Notes: generated from the letters alone by a model not told the origin. 14,654 nt of DNA from Alphaproteobacteria bacterium (GCA_030428345.1 JAUIBM010000018.1:1-14654), one strand, 5' to 3'; positions 1 to 8,058 are shown, numbered from the stretch's first letter. Numbers and translations: made by a program.

Positions 1-2045
1 GTGCCGATGGTCAGCGCGCCGTCCAGCGCCAGTTTCATGTTGCCGGTGCCGGAGGCTTCAATGCCGGCGGTCGAAATCTGTTCGGACAGATCGGCGGCCG
101 GGACGATGATCTCGGCCAGCGAGACATTGTAGTTCGGGATGAAGACCAGTTTCAGCAGGCCGCTCACCGAAGGGTCGTTGTTGATGACGCGCGCGACGTC
201 ATTGGCCAGCTTGATGATCATCTTGGCGTTGTGATAACTCGGCGCCGCCTTGCCGGCGAATATCTTCACCCGGGGCACCCAGTCGCGCTCGGGATGCGAG
301 CGGATCTGGTCGTAGAGCGCGACGGCCTCGATGATGTTGAGCAATTGGCGCTTGTATTCGTGGATGCGCTTGATCTGGATGTCGAACATCGCGAGCGGGT
401 CGATGGCGATGTTCATCTTCTGGCGGATCAGCCTTGCCAGGCGCGCCTTGTTGGCGTGCTTGATCGTGGCGAACCGGTCGCGGAACGCAGGGTCATCGGC
501 AAATTTCTCGAGCCCGGCCAGCGCCTTGGGATTGGCGTGGATGAATTCGCCGACGGATTCACGTGCCAGTTCGTAGAGGCCGGGATTGCACTGCATCAGC
601 CAGCGGCGCGGCGTCACGCCATTGGTCTTGTTGTTGATCCGTTCCGGATAGATGCGATGCAGATCGGAAAAGACGGTCTGCTTCATCAGGTCGGTATGCA
701 AGGCGGAGACGCCGTTGATGGAGTGGGAGCCCATGAAGGCCAGATTGCCCATGCGCACCCGGCGCTCGCCGTTCTCGTCGATGATGGAAACGCGCGAAAT
801 CTGGCCGTCGTCCAGGCCTTCGCTGCGCGCGTGTTTCAGCTCGATGGCGTTGAGGGCGTAGATGAGCTGCATGTGGCGCGGCAGCATGCGCTCCAGCAGC
901 GGCACCGGCCAGCTTTCCAGCGCCTCCGGCAGCAGGGTGTGGTTGGTATAGGAGAAGGTGTCGCGCGCGATGCGCCAGGCTTCAGACAGCGTCTTGCCGT
1001 GAATGTCGATCAGCAGGCGCACCAGCTCGACCACCGAAATCGCGGGGTGGGTGTCGTTGAGCTGAACGGCGACCTTGTCGGCCAGGTTCGACAGTGAATG
1101 ATATTCGGACAAATGCCGGCGCAGGATGTCTTGCAGGGAACCCGAGGAGAAGAAATATTCCTGCCGCAACCGCAATTCCTGTCCCGAAGGGGTGGCGTCC
1201 GCGGGATAGAGCACGCGCGTCAGGCTCTCGGCGCGATTGCTCTCCTCGAGCGCGCCGATATGGTCGCCCGCGTTGAATTTCGACAGCAGGATCGGATCGA
1301 TCGGCTTGGCCGACCACAGACGCAGCGTGTTGACGCGTTTCGCCGCCCACCCCACGATCGGGGTGTCATAGGCGGCCGCGATCAGCCGTTCGGCCGGCTT
1401 CCATTCGAAGAAGGTCTCGCCGTTCTCGCCGATGCCCTTGGGCGTCACCAGTCCGCCGAAACCGATCTCGTAGGAGGCTTCCCGGCGCTCGAACTCCCAG
1501 GGATTGCCATGCGCCAGCCAGTCTTCCGGCAGTTCAACCTGCCAGCCATCCGACATGCTCTGGCGGAACAGGCCGTGCTGGTAGCGGATGCCGTAGCCAT
1601 AGGCGGGAATGTCGACGCTTGCCATGGATTCCATGAAGCAGGCCGCGAGGCGGCCGAGACCGCCATTGCCGAGCGCAGCGTCCGGCTCCAGCGCCGCGAT
1701 CATGTCGAAATCAGCGCCGAGCTTGGCCAGCGCCTGGCGCAATTCGGCCTGCAGTTCCAGGTTGGAAATCGCATCGCGCAGCAGGCGGCCGATGAGGAAC
1801 TCCATCGACAGGTAATAGACCCGCTTGGCCTTCTGGTCATAGGCGCGGCGGGTGGAATCCATCCATGGATCGATGATGCGGTCGCGCACGGCGAGGATGG
1901 TCGCCGTCAGCCAATCATGCGGCTTGGCGTTCTTGATGTCCTTGCCGGTCGAGTAGATCAGGCGGCCGACGATTTCGACTGCCAGCTTGTCTGGGTTGCC
2001 CGTGCGATAGGCAGGGCTGGCGGTGGGAGCGGTTTGGTCTATCAT
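1..2045 (-). CDS. glgP: Glycogen/maltodextrin phosphorylase, 3' end outside window
   Basis: Cytosolic glycogen phosphorylase: releases glucose-1-phosphate from alpha-1,4-glucan ends with inorganic phosphate, using pyridoxal phosphate (PLP). The 681 codons in the window read without interruption. Hallmarks are YYLSMEFLIGR (about residues 76-86), AALGNGGLGRLAACFMES, YGYGIRYQHGLF, VQLNDTHPAI, NKTNGVTPRRW and, near the window edge, the PLP-site motif EASGTGNMK, whose Schiff-base lysine is residue 671. Bacterial GlgP proteins are about 800-840 residues, so roughly 130-150 C-terminal residues are missing. The ATG at 2045 is favoured because an in-frame TGA lies only 18 bases upstream (2061-2063). 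It has no convincing Shine-Dalgarno sequence. No strong promoter is seen in the gap upstream (2046-2264); TTGACC at 2158-2153 (minus) lacks a good -10. In Agrobacterium and relatives glgP heads glgP-glgB-glgC-glgA-pgm, so glgB may follow outside the window. Confidence 0.97.
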   Translation of the reverse strand, partial: MIDQTAPTASPAYRTGNPDKLAVEIVGRLIYSTGKDIKNAKPHDWLTATILAVRDRIIDPWMDSTRRAYDQKAKRVYYLSMEFLIGRLLRDAISNLELQAELRQALAKLGADFDMIAALEPDAALGNGGLGRLAACFMESMASVDIPAYGYGIRYQHGLFRQSMSDGWQVELPEDWLAHGNPWEFERREASYEIGFGGLVTPKGIGENGETFFEWKPAERLIAAAYDTPIVGWAAKRVNTLRLWSAKPIDPILLSKFNAGDHIGALEESNRAESLTRVLYPADATPSGQELRLRQEYFFSSGSLQDILRRHLSEYHSLSNLADKVAVQLNDTHPAISVVELVRLLIDIHGKTLSEAWRIARDTFSYTNHTLLPEALESWPVPLLERMLPRHMQLIYALNAIELKHARSEGLDDGQISRVSIIDENGERRVRMGNLAFMGSHSINGVSALHTDLMKQTVFSDLHRIYPERINNKTNGVTPRRWLMQCNPGLYELARESVGEFIHANPKALAGLEKFADDPAFRDRFATIKHANKARLARLIRQKMNIAIDPLAMFDIQIKRIHEYKRQLLNIIEAVALYDQIRSHPERDWVPRVKIFAGKAAPSYHNAKMIIKLANDVARVINNDPSVSGLLKLVFIPNYNVSLAEIIVPAADLSEQISTAGIEASGTGNMKLALDGALTIG

Positions 2046-2264
2046 GGATTGAGCCGGACTTCATGACTGCACGCCTTGCTGAACAGACAGGTCTGCCCCG
2101 TCGTTCCGGCGTATTTTGCTGCAATGCGAAATTGGCCATTGTTTCCCCGTCAGGTCAACGGGCAATTGCACAAGAAACTCGCGCTGTTGTATTTTTGAGC
2201 ATCGATCGAAGGCAAACGCCCGCGAATTGCAGCCGGGCGATGCCGGTCCTGCCGGATCAGACCC

Positions 2265-2296
2265 ATGCCCGGGAAGAAATTTTTCCTCCCGGGCAT
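2265..2296 (-). terminator. Stem-loop after the hydrolase gene, possible terminator
   Basis: Perfect 10-bp inverted repeat: ATGCCCGGGA at 2265-2274 and TCCCGGGCAT at 2287-2296, with a 12-nt A/T-rich loop. It begins 4 bases after the hydrolase stop codon (2301-2303) and separates the transporter operon from glgP on the same strand. No U-tract follows on either strand, so it may be a non-classical terminator or a 3'-end stabilising hairpin. Position and symmetry are seen; function is inferred. Confidence 0.5.
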
Positions 2297-2300
2297 TCAA

Positions 2301-3074
2301 TCATCCCGCCGCCGTCTCGCTCGCGATCTCTGAGATGAACCGTCCGGCGCGCTCGACAATCAGGCTCTTGTCGTTGTCCAGCGTGGCCACGTGGTAGGAG
2401 TCTTCAAGCCAGAACAGCCGCACGTCGCGGGCCGAGACCCTGGAGGCGATCAACGGACCGTTGGACGGGGGAACGACATGGTCGTCCCGCGACTGGATGA
2501 CCAGGGTAGGGCATGTGATCTTGTGAAGCAGATTGCCCGTCGCGCCCATCAATGTGTGGGCCTGGCGCACGCAACTTACCGGCACCTCGGCATAGGCGAG
2601 TTCGAGCACGCCGGGCGCCTTGATGTCCGAGCCGATGCCGGGAACGCGCTCCGGCGCATCGCCGCTCAGCACCAGTTCGGAAAAGTCGTCGCCCAGGACT
2701 CCCGCGCAGCCATTCACCGGAACGATGCCGGCGACGAGATCGGGCAGGCGCGCCGCGAGGTTGAGGCACAGCGTGCCGCCCATCGAAAGGCCGGTCACGA
2801 AGACCTTGCGCTTGCCGGCGGACAATTCGCGCAAGGCCTCCTCGGCAGATCCCACCCAGTCAAGATAGCCCGTGGTAGCCATGTCGTCAGGCGAGGTGCC
2901 GTGCCCCTTCAGCCTTGGACCGCTAACTGTAAATCCGAACCGGCGGTGCAGTTCCTCGCCCATGTAGCGCATGCTCTGGGTCGAGCCGGTGAATCCGTGC
3001 AGCACCAGCACCGCCGGCTTGGTGCTGTCTCCCTCGAACCGGAACGGCTCGGCGCCTTTCAATATGTCCACCAT
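2301..3074 (-). CDS. Alpha/beta hydrolase, Est30-like carboxylesterase
   Basis: A 257-residue cytosolic serine hydrolase with no signal peptide. It has HGFTGS near residue 26 (oxyanion-hole region), the nucleophile elbow GLSMGG with Ser97, an acid in RDDHVVPP (probably Asp198) and His228 in SYHVATLD. Spacing and length match the monoacylglycerol lipase/Est30 carboxylesterase group, which cleaves short- to medium-chain acyl esters. The start ATG at 3074 has an AAGGA-type Shine-Dalgarno a few bases upstream. The gene begins 42 bases after the second sugar-permease gene on the same strand and looks like the last gene of that operon. This suggests, without proving, that it acts on what the transporter imports, for example removing an acyl group. 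The family call is firm; the substrate is unknown. Confidence 0.9.
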   Translation of the reverse strand: MVDILKGAEPFRFEGDSTKPAVLVLHGFTGSTQSMRYMGEELHRRFGFTVSGPRLKGHGTSPDDMATTGYLDWVGSAEEALRELSAGKRKVFVTGLSMGGTLCLNLAARLPDLVAGIVPVNGCAGVLGDDFSELVLSGDAPERVPGIGSDIKAPGVLELAYAEVPVSCVRQAHTLMGATGNLLHKITCPTLVIQSRDDHVVPPSNGPLIASRVSARDVRLFWLEDSYHVATLDNDKSLIVERAGRFISEIASETAAG

Positions 3075-3116
3075 GTTCGTTTCATCCTTTTTCCGAGGTC
3101 TGACCGGGTCCCGGCC

Positions 3117-4094
3117 CTAGGTCTTGCGTTGAATGGAATAGGCAGCCGCAGCGACGCCGATGATCAGGCCCTGCAGCATCAGCTTAGCCGGCTCGCCGAG
3201 CCCCAGGCTGGTGAGAAGGTTGAAGCTGAAGGTCAGCATCAGAGCGGCGACCGTGGGCCCAAGGACTCCGCCCTTGCCCGAGCCGAAGGTGACGCCGCCG
3301 AGAATTACCGCCGCCAGCGAGTTGAGCGCCAGGTCGCGGCCCAGATCCATGCTGCCGACCCCGACGAACCCGATCAGCAGGAAGCCAGAGAACACGGCGA
3401 ACAGGCTCGACATCACATGTACGACCGTCACGACCCGGACATAGGGAATGCCGGAAACCCAAGCCGCCCGGGGATTGGCGCCGATCGCGTCGATATAGCG
3501 GCCGAACACCGACATGCGCAGGAATACCGCGATCGGGATCAGCACCGCCAGCCAGATCAGCAGCGCCACGGGCACGATGCCGATCTTCAGGCGGCTCACC
3601 TGGCGCAGCATCTCCGGCGCATCGCCGGGGGAACGGAGCTGGCTGAACGCAACGGCGACGCCGGTGATGATCAGCGTGACGGCCAGGGTGACGATTACCG
3701 AGGAAGCGCGCAGCCGGGTGATGAAGAAGGCGTTCAGCAGCCCCACCGCGACGCCGAAGGCGATGGCGATCAGCATCAATACCGGATCGGAAAACGGCAG
3801 GAGGCCGCCGGTCAGGATGTAGCTGACCCCGACGATGACGCCGCCGATCGACAGATCGATCGAAAGGACCCGCATGCACAGCGATTGCCCGATGGCCGCA
3901 AGGCCTAGGGGTGCGGCCTGTCGGGCGATCAGCAGAAGCAGCATCGGCGACAATAGCGCGGGGCGCATGAAATATGCCGCGATCAGCAGGATCAGCGTAG
4001 CGGCATAGGCGAAGGGAAGCGAGGCCACAGCGGATCCCGCCGCCCGCAGGCGCTGGCCAGTTGTCGTCGATGGGGAGGTTGCGAAGTCGGTCAT
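3117..4094 (-). CDS. Sugar ABC transporter permease, RbsC-type (second permease)
   Basis: A 325-residue inner-membrane permease of the BPD_transp_2 family (RbsC/XylH/AraH type) with about 8-10 hydrophobic segments from residue 25 to 320. The family's IDLSIGG motif is at 79-85 and the cytoplasmic AIGANPRAAWVSGI element, which contacts the ATPase, is at 203-216. The C-terminal AAVILGGVTFGSGKGG block is at 261-276. The usual S-G-G-I-D-L-S is here V-L-S-I-D-L-S, so the first motif is partly degenerate. Start is the ATG at 4094, which overlaps the previous permease's stop as ATGA. A longer open frame runs upstream to 4937, but that part is out-of-frame sequence inside the first permease. It probably forms a heterodimeric pore with the first permease. 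Substrate not readable from sequence. Confidence 0.95.
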   Translation of the reverse strand: MTDFATSPSTTTGQRLRAAGSAVASLPFAYAATLILLIAAYFMRPALLSPMLLLLIARQAAPLGLAAIGQSLCMRVLSIDLSIGGVIVGVSYILTGGLLPFSDPVLMLIAIAFGVAVGLLNAFFITRLRASSVIVTLAVTLIITGVAVAFSQLRSPGDAPEMLRQVSRLKIGIVPVALLIWLAVLIPIAVFLRMSVFGRYIDAIGANPRAAWVSGIPYVRVVTVVHVMSSLFAVFSGFLLIGFVGVGSMDLGRDLALNSLAAVILGGVTFGSGKGGVLGPTVAALMLTFSFNLLTSLGLGEPAKLMLQGLIIGVAAAAYSIQRKT

Positions 4095-5020
4095 GCGCCG
4101 ATCGCCTCCCTGCGCTGCAGTCCGATCGCCGCCAGCAGCAGGACCCCGGTAACGGCAGCGCGGAGGAATGGCGAAATGCCGAGAAGATTCATGCCGTTCG
4201 AGATCAGCCCCAGTGTCAGGACGCCGGCCACCACGCCGAGTACGCTGCCCGCGCCGCCGGCCAGTTGCACCCCGCCGAGCGCCATCGCCGTCACCGTGTC
4301 GAGAGAATAGGCGGCGCCCATGGTGGCATCGCCCGCGCCGACGCGGGCGGTCAGAAAGATGCCCGCTGTCACCGCCGCCAGCGAGCACAGGACATAGCAG
4401 GCAACCTTGTGGCGGGCGGCCGAGACGCCGTTGCGCTGGGCGCTGGCCGGATTGGCCCCTACCGCATAGGTGCGAAGACCGAACCGCGTGCGATTGAGCA
4501 AATACCATGCGAGCAATATGACGCCGACGCTCCAAAACAGGGCGGCCGGCAGGCCAAGCGGCTCCGACACCGCCAATGTCCGCAGATAGCCGGGAACGAC
4601 GCCGCCGGGCACTGGATTGACCAGCAGCGCAAGCCCCTGCACGAAGGTCATCGACGCCAGCGACATGACGAGCGGGTGGACATTGAAGAAGGTGACGCCG
4701 AGGCCGTTGACCAGGCCAACCGCGATTCCCATCGCGTATGCCAGCGGCACCGCCAGGGACGGATCGACGGTTACCAGTATTGCGCTCGTAAGGCCCATCA
4801 CCGCGCCGACGGACAGGTCGATACCACCGGAGATTGCCACGATCGCCTGGCCCAGGGAAGCGATCAGGAGCGCGGCGATCTGGCTGTTGACGTTGGCAAG
4901 GTTCTCCAGGCTCGTGAAGGTGCTCGACGACAGGCAAAGCAGAATGAAAAGGGCGAGCGGCAAGGCCAGGGCGATCGGCGTAAGGCCGGTCCGTCGGGAT
5001 CTTCGTTTCAGGTCAAGCAT
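4091..5020 (-). CDS. Sugar ABC transporter permease, RbsC-type (first permease)
   Basis: A 309-residue polytopic inner-membrane protein of the BPD_transp_2 family. It has the textbook ISGGIDLSVGAVMGL motif at 63-77, the cytoplasmic coupling element TYAVGANPASAQRNGV at 184-199 and a C-terminal MALGGVQLAGGAGSVLG block at 246-262. With its neighbour it would form the translocation pore for a sugar or polyol delivered by the binding protein encoded at 6593-7672. The ATG at 5020 is chosen: GGAA lies about 5 bases upstream, and it overlaps the ATPase stop (5013-5015) by 8 bases, suggesting translational coupling. A TTG at 5032 would add four residues and is less likely. Its stop overlaps the next start as ATGA. 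Confidence 0.95.
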   Translation of the reverse strand: MLDLKRRSRRTGLTPIALALPLALFILLCLSSSTFTSLENLANVNSQIAALLIASLGQAIVAISGGIDLSVGAVMGLTSAILVTVDPSLAVPLAYAMGIAVGLVNGLGVTFFNVHPLVMSLASMTFVQGLALLVNPVPGGVVPGYLRTLAVSEPLGLPAALFWSVGVILLAWYLLNRTRFGLRTYAVGANPASAQRNGVSAARHKVACYVLCSLAAVTAGIFLTARVGAGDATMGAAYSLDTVTAMALGGVQLAGGAGSVLGVVAGVLTLGLISNGMNLLGISPFLRAAVTGVLLLAAIGLQRREAIGA

Positions 5021-6524
5021 GGGATTCCGCAAGGTTGGCTGCGCGCCCGGTCAACGCAAGACGCATGACTTCGTCCTCGCTCGCCGCCGAGCCTTCAAGT
5101 TCGGCGACGATCTGGTTCTGGCGCACGACCAGGATGCGATCGCACAGGCCGAGGACTTCCAGCAGTTCGCTGGAGATCATCAGCACGGCGCCGCCGTTAT
5201 CGGCGAAATCGCGCAACAAGGCGTAGATCTCGGCCTTCGCGCCGACATCGACGCCGCGCGTCGGCTCTTCGAGCAGCAGCACGTCGATGCCCGAGGCCAG
5301 CCAGCGACCGATCATGACCTTTTGCTGGTTGCCGCCGGACAACTGGCCGACAAGCTGTCTTGCGCTGGTCGAGCGGATCTCCATGCGAGCCATCAGGCTG
5401 GCGATCACATCGCGCCGGGTCCGCGCCATCTGCCAGATCGAGGAACGCCGCAGCATCCCGATCCCGATGTTCTCGGTGATTGAAAGCGGCAGATAAAGCC
5501 CCTCGATCTTGCGGTCCTCCGGAACGAAGCCGATACCGGCGAGCACGGTCTGGACCACGGAAAGATCAAGCTTGCGCGCTTGCGATCCCTCATGCTTGGA
5601 GACCGCTCCGGCAACGGCCGGCTGCAGGCCGCCCAGCGCGCGAATGATGCTGCGCTGGCCCTGGCCCTCGAGCCCGGCAAGCCCCAGGATTTCGCCCTGG
5701 CGCAGTGAAAACGAAACCTGCGGGCCGCCGGCCTCGATCTGCAGCCGGTCGACCTCCAGCGCGACAGGGCCGCCCGGCGGACCGGAGGGGCGTTCGGGGT
5801 AGAATTGCGAGAGGACGCGACCGACCATGAGCGAGACCAGCTGGTCACGGTCCAGCCCGGCGGTCGGGCGTGTTTCCACATGCGCGCCGTCCTTCAGCAC
5901 GGTCACCTGGTCGCAGAACCGGAAGATCTCCTCCAGCCGGTGGCTGACGTAGAACACCAGCTTGCCGGCGGCTTTCAGCGAGGCGAGCAGTTCGCCCAGT
6001 TTCTCGACTTCCGGCGCGTTCAGCGCAGCGGTCGGCTCGTCGAAGATGAAGATGTCGGCATCGGTCGAGACACCCTTGGCGATCTCGACCAGTTGCTGGT
6101 CGGCAACCGAGAGATCGCCGCAGAACGTGTCGACATCCAGCGTGCTGCCGAGGCGGGCGAGCGCCGCCCTTGCGCAGGTGCGCATTTCGGCCCGGTCGAC
6201 CATTCCGCGTCGCATCGGTTCGCGGCCGAGGAACAGATTCTCCGCGATCGTCAGATTGCCGAGAAGCGTAAGCTCCTGGAAGATAGTCGAAATTCCGAGC
6301 CGCTGCGAATCGGCTGGCCGCTCGGGCGCGATGGGGGCGCCGCGCAAGCGAATCTCGCCGCCATCCGCCGAGAAGACGCCGGCAAGCAAGTTCATCAATG
6401 TCGACTTGCCCGCGCCATTCTCGCCGGTAAGGGCGTGAACCGAGCCGGCCTTGCAGTCAAAGGAGACGTCGCTGAGCGCGAAGTTCGAGCCGAAGCGCTT
6501 GGTCACGTTGTGGAATGAGATCAT
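5013..6524 (-). CDS. Sugar ABC transporter ATPase with two nucleotide-binding domains, RbsA/MglA-type
   Basis: A 503-residue cytoplasmic ATPase with two fused ABC domains, the normal layout for ribose/galactose-type importers. Domain 1 (about 1-240): Walker A GENGAGKST at 34-42, signature LSVADQQ at 138-144, Walker B IFIFDE at 158-163 and His195. Domain 2 (about 255-500): the usual degenerate Walker A GLEGQGQR at 284-291, VPEDRK at 334-339, signature LSGGNQQ at 395-401 and Walker B VLLLEEP. The last has Glu where most relatives have Asp before the catalytic Glu. The ATG at 6524 is preferred over the in-frame ATG at 6557 because conserved sequence begins at MISFHNVTKRFG and the upstream ATG sits inside a 12-bp stem-loop. 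Shine-Dalgarno is weak, so translation may be low relative to the binding protein. Confidence 0.95.
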   Translation of the reverse strand: MISFHNVTKRFGSNFALSDVSFDCKAGSVHALTGENGAGKSTLMNLLAGVFSADGGEIRLRGAPIAPERPADSQRLGISTIFQELTLLGNLTIAENLFLGREPMRRGMVDRAEMRTCARAALARLGSTLDVDTFCGDLSVADQQLVEIAKGVSTDADIFIFDEPTAALNAPEVEKLGELLASLKAAGKLVFYVSHRLEEIFRFCDQVTVLKDGAHVETRPTAGLDRDQLVSLMVGRVLSQFYPERPSGPPGGPVALEVDRLQIEAGGPQVSFSLRQGEILGLAGLEGQGQRSIIRALGGLQPAVAGAVSKHEGSQARKLDLSVVQTVLAGIGFVPEDRKIEGLYLPLSITENIGIGMLRRSSIWQMARTRRDVIASLMARMEIRSTSARQLVGQLSGGNQQKVMIGRWLASGIDVLLLEEPTRGVDVGAKAEIYALLRDFADNGGAVLMISSELLEVLGLCDRILVVRQNQIVAELEGSAASEDEVMRLALTGRAANLAESHA

Positions 6525-6552
6525 GTCGCCTGATCCGTCTATATGACGCCGC

Positions 6553-6579
6553 CCCATCCGGCGCGGCGCGCCGGATGGG
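6553..6579 (-). promoter_or_regulatory. Intercistronic stem-loop between binding-protein and ATPase genes
   Basis: Perfect 12-bp inverted repeat: CCCATCCGGCGC at 6553-6564 and GCGCCGGATGGG at 6568-6579, with a 3-base loop. It lies 13 bases after the binding-protein stop codon and 28 bases before the chosen ATPase start. Such hairpins after binding-protein genes (classically malE) protect the upstream mRNA and reduce downstream transcription, giving excess binding protein. No U-tract follows, so full termination is unlikely. Structure is seen; effect is inferred. Confidence 0.7.
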
Positions 6580-6592
6580 TTGCAGGAGCAGG

Positions 6593-7672
6593 TCAGTTCT
6601 TCTTGAACATCTCTTCGATCTTGTCTTCCGGCAATGTCGAGGTGACCCAGAAGGCGTCGTTGAGATCGGGACGATAGTAGGAATCGAGGTTCTGGTTATC
6701 GATCGGCGCCGGCGAGGAGTAATAGTGCGTATGCAGCGACTTGCCTTCCAGCAGGGCGACCGCGGCGCGCACGGTCGCCGGTCCAAGACCCGGGGTGAAG
6801 ATCGGCGCGGCGCCGTCCACGCCGGCACCCTTCCAGGCACGCAGGAAGCCGTTGTTGGATTCGCCCGTCATCGGCACCAGGGGCTTGCCCGCCTCGGTGA
6901 ACACATCGATGCAGGCGCGGGTCATGTCGGCGCCCGAGAACCAGATGCCGTCTACCGGCTGGCCGGAAAGCACGAAGTTCTCGCAGAGCTGCTTGCCCTT
7001 GGCATAGTTCCAGTCACCATAGACCTCGGCGCCGATGGTGATGTCAGTGCCGGCAATCGCCTTGCGGAAACCGTCATAGCGCTGCTGCTCCTCGGTCACG
7101 CCGGCGATGCCCCGGAAGGCCCAGATCACGCCCTTGCCGCCCAGCTTTTCCTTGAGAAAGGTTCCGCCCACTTCGCCGAAGCGCTCGCCGCCGCCCATGA
7201 CCTCGACGGTCGTGGAGAGGATGTCGCCGCCGGTTCCGAAATTGATGACCGGGATGCCGGCAGCCAGCGCCTTGGCCACCTGGTCCTTGACCAGGGCCGG
7301 CGCGAGGGGCGCTACGATCAGGGCGTCGACCTTTTGCGCGATCAGGTCTTCCATGTCCGCAACCTGTTTGGCCGGTTGCCAGTTCGCCTCGGTGAAGATG
7401 AACTCGCCAATATTCGGATTGCTTGCGGCCTCCAGCTTGGTTTCCTCGATCATCTGGACGATCCAGGTATTGCCAACCCCGACGAAGGACATGCCGATCT
7501 TCCACGGCCCGTCCTTCTTGAACTTTCCGGCCGGGACCATGTTGGGCGAAGTCGCCTCAATCAGGTTCGCCGGCAGCAACTGCACCTCTTCCTGCGCGAG
7601 GGCTGCCGTCGTTGTCAGCATTGCCGAGCCGATAAGGGCCGTGAGCGCTGCAATGCGCGTCAAATAGATCAT
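6593..7672 (-). CDS. Periplasmic sugar-binding protein of ABC transporter (Peripla_BP_4 / RbsB-like)
   Basis: A 359-residue exported binding protein. A Sec signal peptide occupies residues 1-26 (hydrophobic core TALIGSAMLTTTAALA, cleavage probably ALA|QEE). After a linker of about 30 residues the type-I binding fold starts at PWKIGMSFVGVGNTW (57-70). It continues through ALIVAPLAPAL (117-127), AAGIPVINF (137-145) and a second lobe with VDGIWFSGADMT (240-251). Cys230 and Cys254 in lobe two could form a disulfide. The start at 7672 has an excellent GGGAGGA Shine-Dalgarno (7683-7677, minus) four bases upstream. It is the first gene of the five-gene operon and should be the most highly expressed. 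Homology is to sugar-binding proteins in general; the ligand (pentose, hexose, polyol or an ester derivative) cannot be told. Confidence 0.94.
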   Translation of the reverse strand: MIYLTRIAALTALIGSAMLTTTAALAQEEVQLLPANLIEATSPNMVPAGKFKKDGPWKIGMSFVGVGNTWIVQMIEETKLEAASNPNIGEFIFTEANWQPAKQVADMEDLIAQKVDALIVAPLAPALVKDQVAKALAAGIPVINFGTGGDILSTTVEVMGGGERFGEVGGTFLKEKLGGKGVIWAFRGIAGVTEEQQRYDGFRKAIAGTDITIGAEVYGDWNYAKGKQLCENFVLSGQPVDGIWFSGADMTRACIDVFTEAGKPLVPMTGESNNGFLRAWKGAGVDGAAPIFTPGLGPATVRAAVALLEGKSLHTHYYSSPAPIDNQNLDSYYRPDLNDAFWVTSTLPEDKIEEMFKKN

Positions 7673-7817
7673 GAATTCCTCCCAGTATTGCGATCCAGAC
7701 TTGCCTCACGCCGAAAACCGTCCGCCGCGCAGTCCGGAGCGGTCGCGGTTCCCGTTTTCGACGCTGTATCCTCCCGGTTGTGCTATGGTTCAAACTCTGA
7801 TCCAATCAACCGACCAA

Positions 7818-7827
7818 ATCATATGAT
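7818..7827. promoter_or_regulatory. Perfect 10-bp palindrome, candidate TetR-type operator
   Basis: ATCATATGAT is fully self-complementary. It lies in the AT-richer part of the divergent region, next to the weak -35-like hexamers of the transporter operon. TetR-family regulators usually bind palindromes of about 14-20 bp near their own gene. Symmetry does not extend beyond 10 bp, so this is only a candidate. Confidence 0.3.
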
Positions 7828-7991
7828 CAATATCGCGGGATCGTCAATGCACCTGCCGGACCGCCTGGCAACAGGTCTTGCAAGTTGGACGCCGCGCGGC
7901 TCTTGCCCGGACCTGCAGCGGGCGGGTCTCAGGCGTGTCGACCTTGCGTCCGACAAGGCGCGTGCGAACAGCCCTGCGAAAGAAAGCCCCC

Positions 7992-8020
7992 TTGAACCCG
8001 CGCCGTCACGCCGATATGGC
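7992..8020 (+). promoter_or_regulatory. Candidate promoter of the TetR-type gene
   Basis: TTGAAC at 7992-7997 and TATGGC at 8015-8020 are separated by exactly 17 bases, a sigma-70-type arrangement with a fair -35 and a weak -10. A start near 8027 would give a leader of about 30 bases before the ATG at 8059. Consensus matching by eye only. Confidence 0.35.
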
Positions 8021-8058
8021 CGACCCGTGATTGGTCAAGCGGGTAGGGAACGGCACCC

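Larger units (their letters stand above)
7673..8058. promoter_or_regulatory. Divergent intergenic region between the sugar ABC operon and the TetR-type gene
   Basis: 386 bases with no supportable gene. It must hold the promoters of the minus-strand transporter operon and the plus-strand TetR-type gene. On the minus strand several weak -35-like hexamers (TTGATC, TTGGTC, TTGATT, TTGAAC) lie between about 7830 and 7780, but none pairs clearly with a -10, so I do not assign one. Short symmetric elements are ATCATATGAT (7818-7827) and CTTGCAAG (7877-7884). Confidence 0.7.

Noticed and set aside
231..2066. Plus-strand open frames opposite glgP
   Set aside because: glgP reads uninterrupted with many conserved blocks. 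The plus-strand products resemble nothing and share the antisense composition bias.
2046..2300. Short plus-strand open frames of about 90 codons between glgP and the hydrolase
   Set aside because: No ribosome site and no recognisable product, and they run into the hydrolase gene antisense. The region is best read as noncoding.
2391..3908. 505-codon plus-strand open frame opposite the hydrolase and second permease
   Set aside because: It runs across two well-supported genes on the other strand, its product is rich in Arg, Gln, His and Asp with no recognisable domain, and it has no ribosome site. It is the usual open antisense frame of GC-rich coding DNA.
4095..4937. N-terminal extension of the second sugar permease
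   Set aside because: The extension lies wholly within the first permease in another frame and is arginine/glycine-rich. The ATG at 4094 with ATGA overlap and family alignment gives the real start.
7942..7958. CCTTG/CAAGG repeat in the divergent region
   Set aside because: Only 5 bp of pairing with a 7-base loop; expected by chance.
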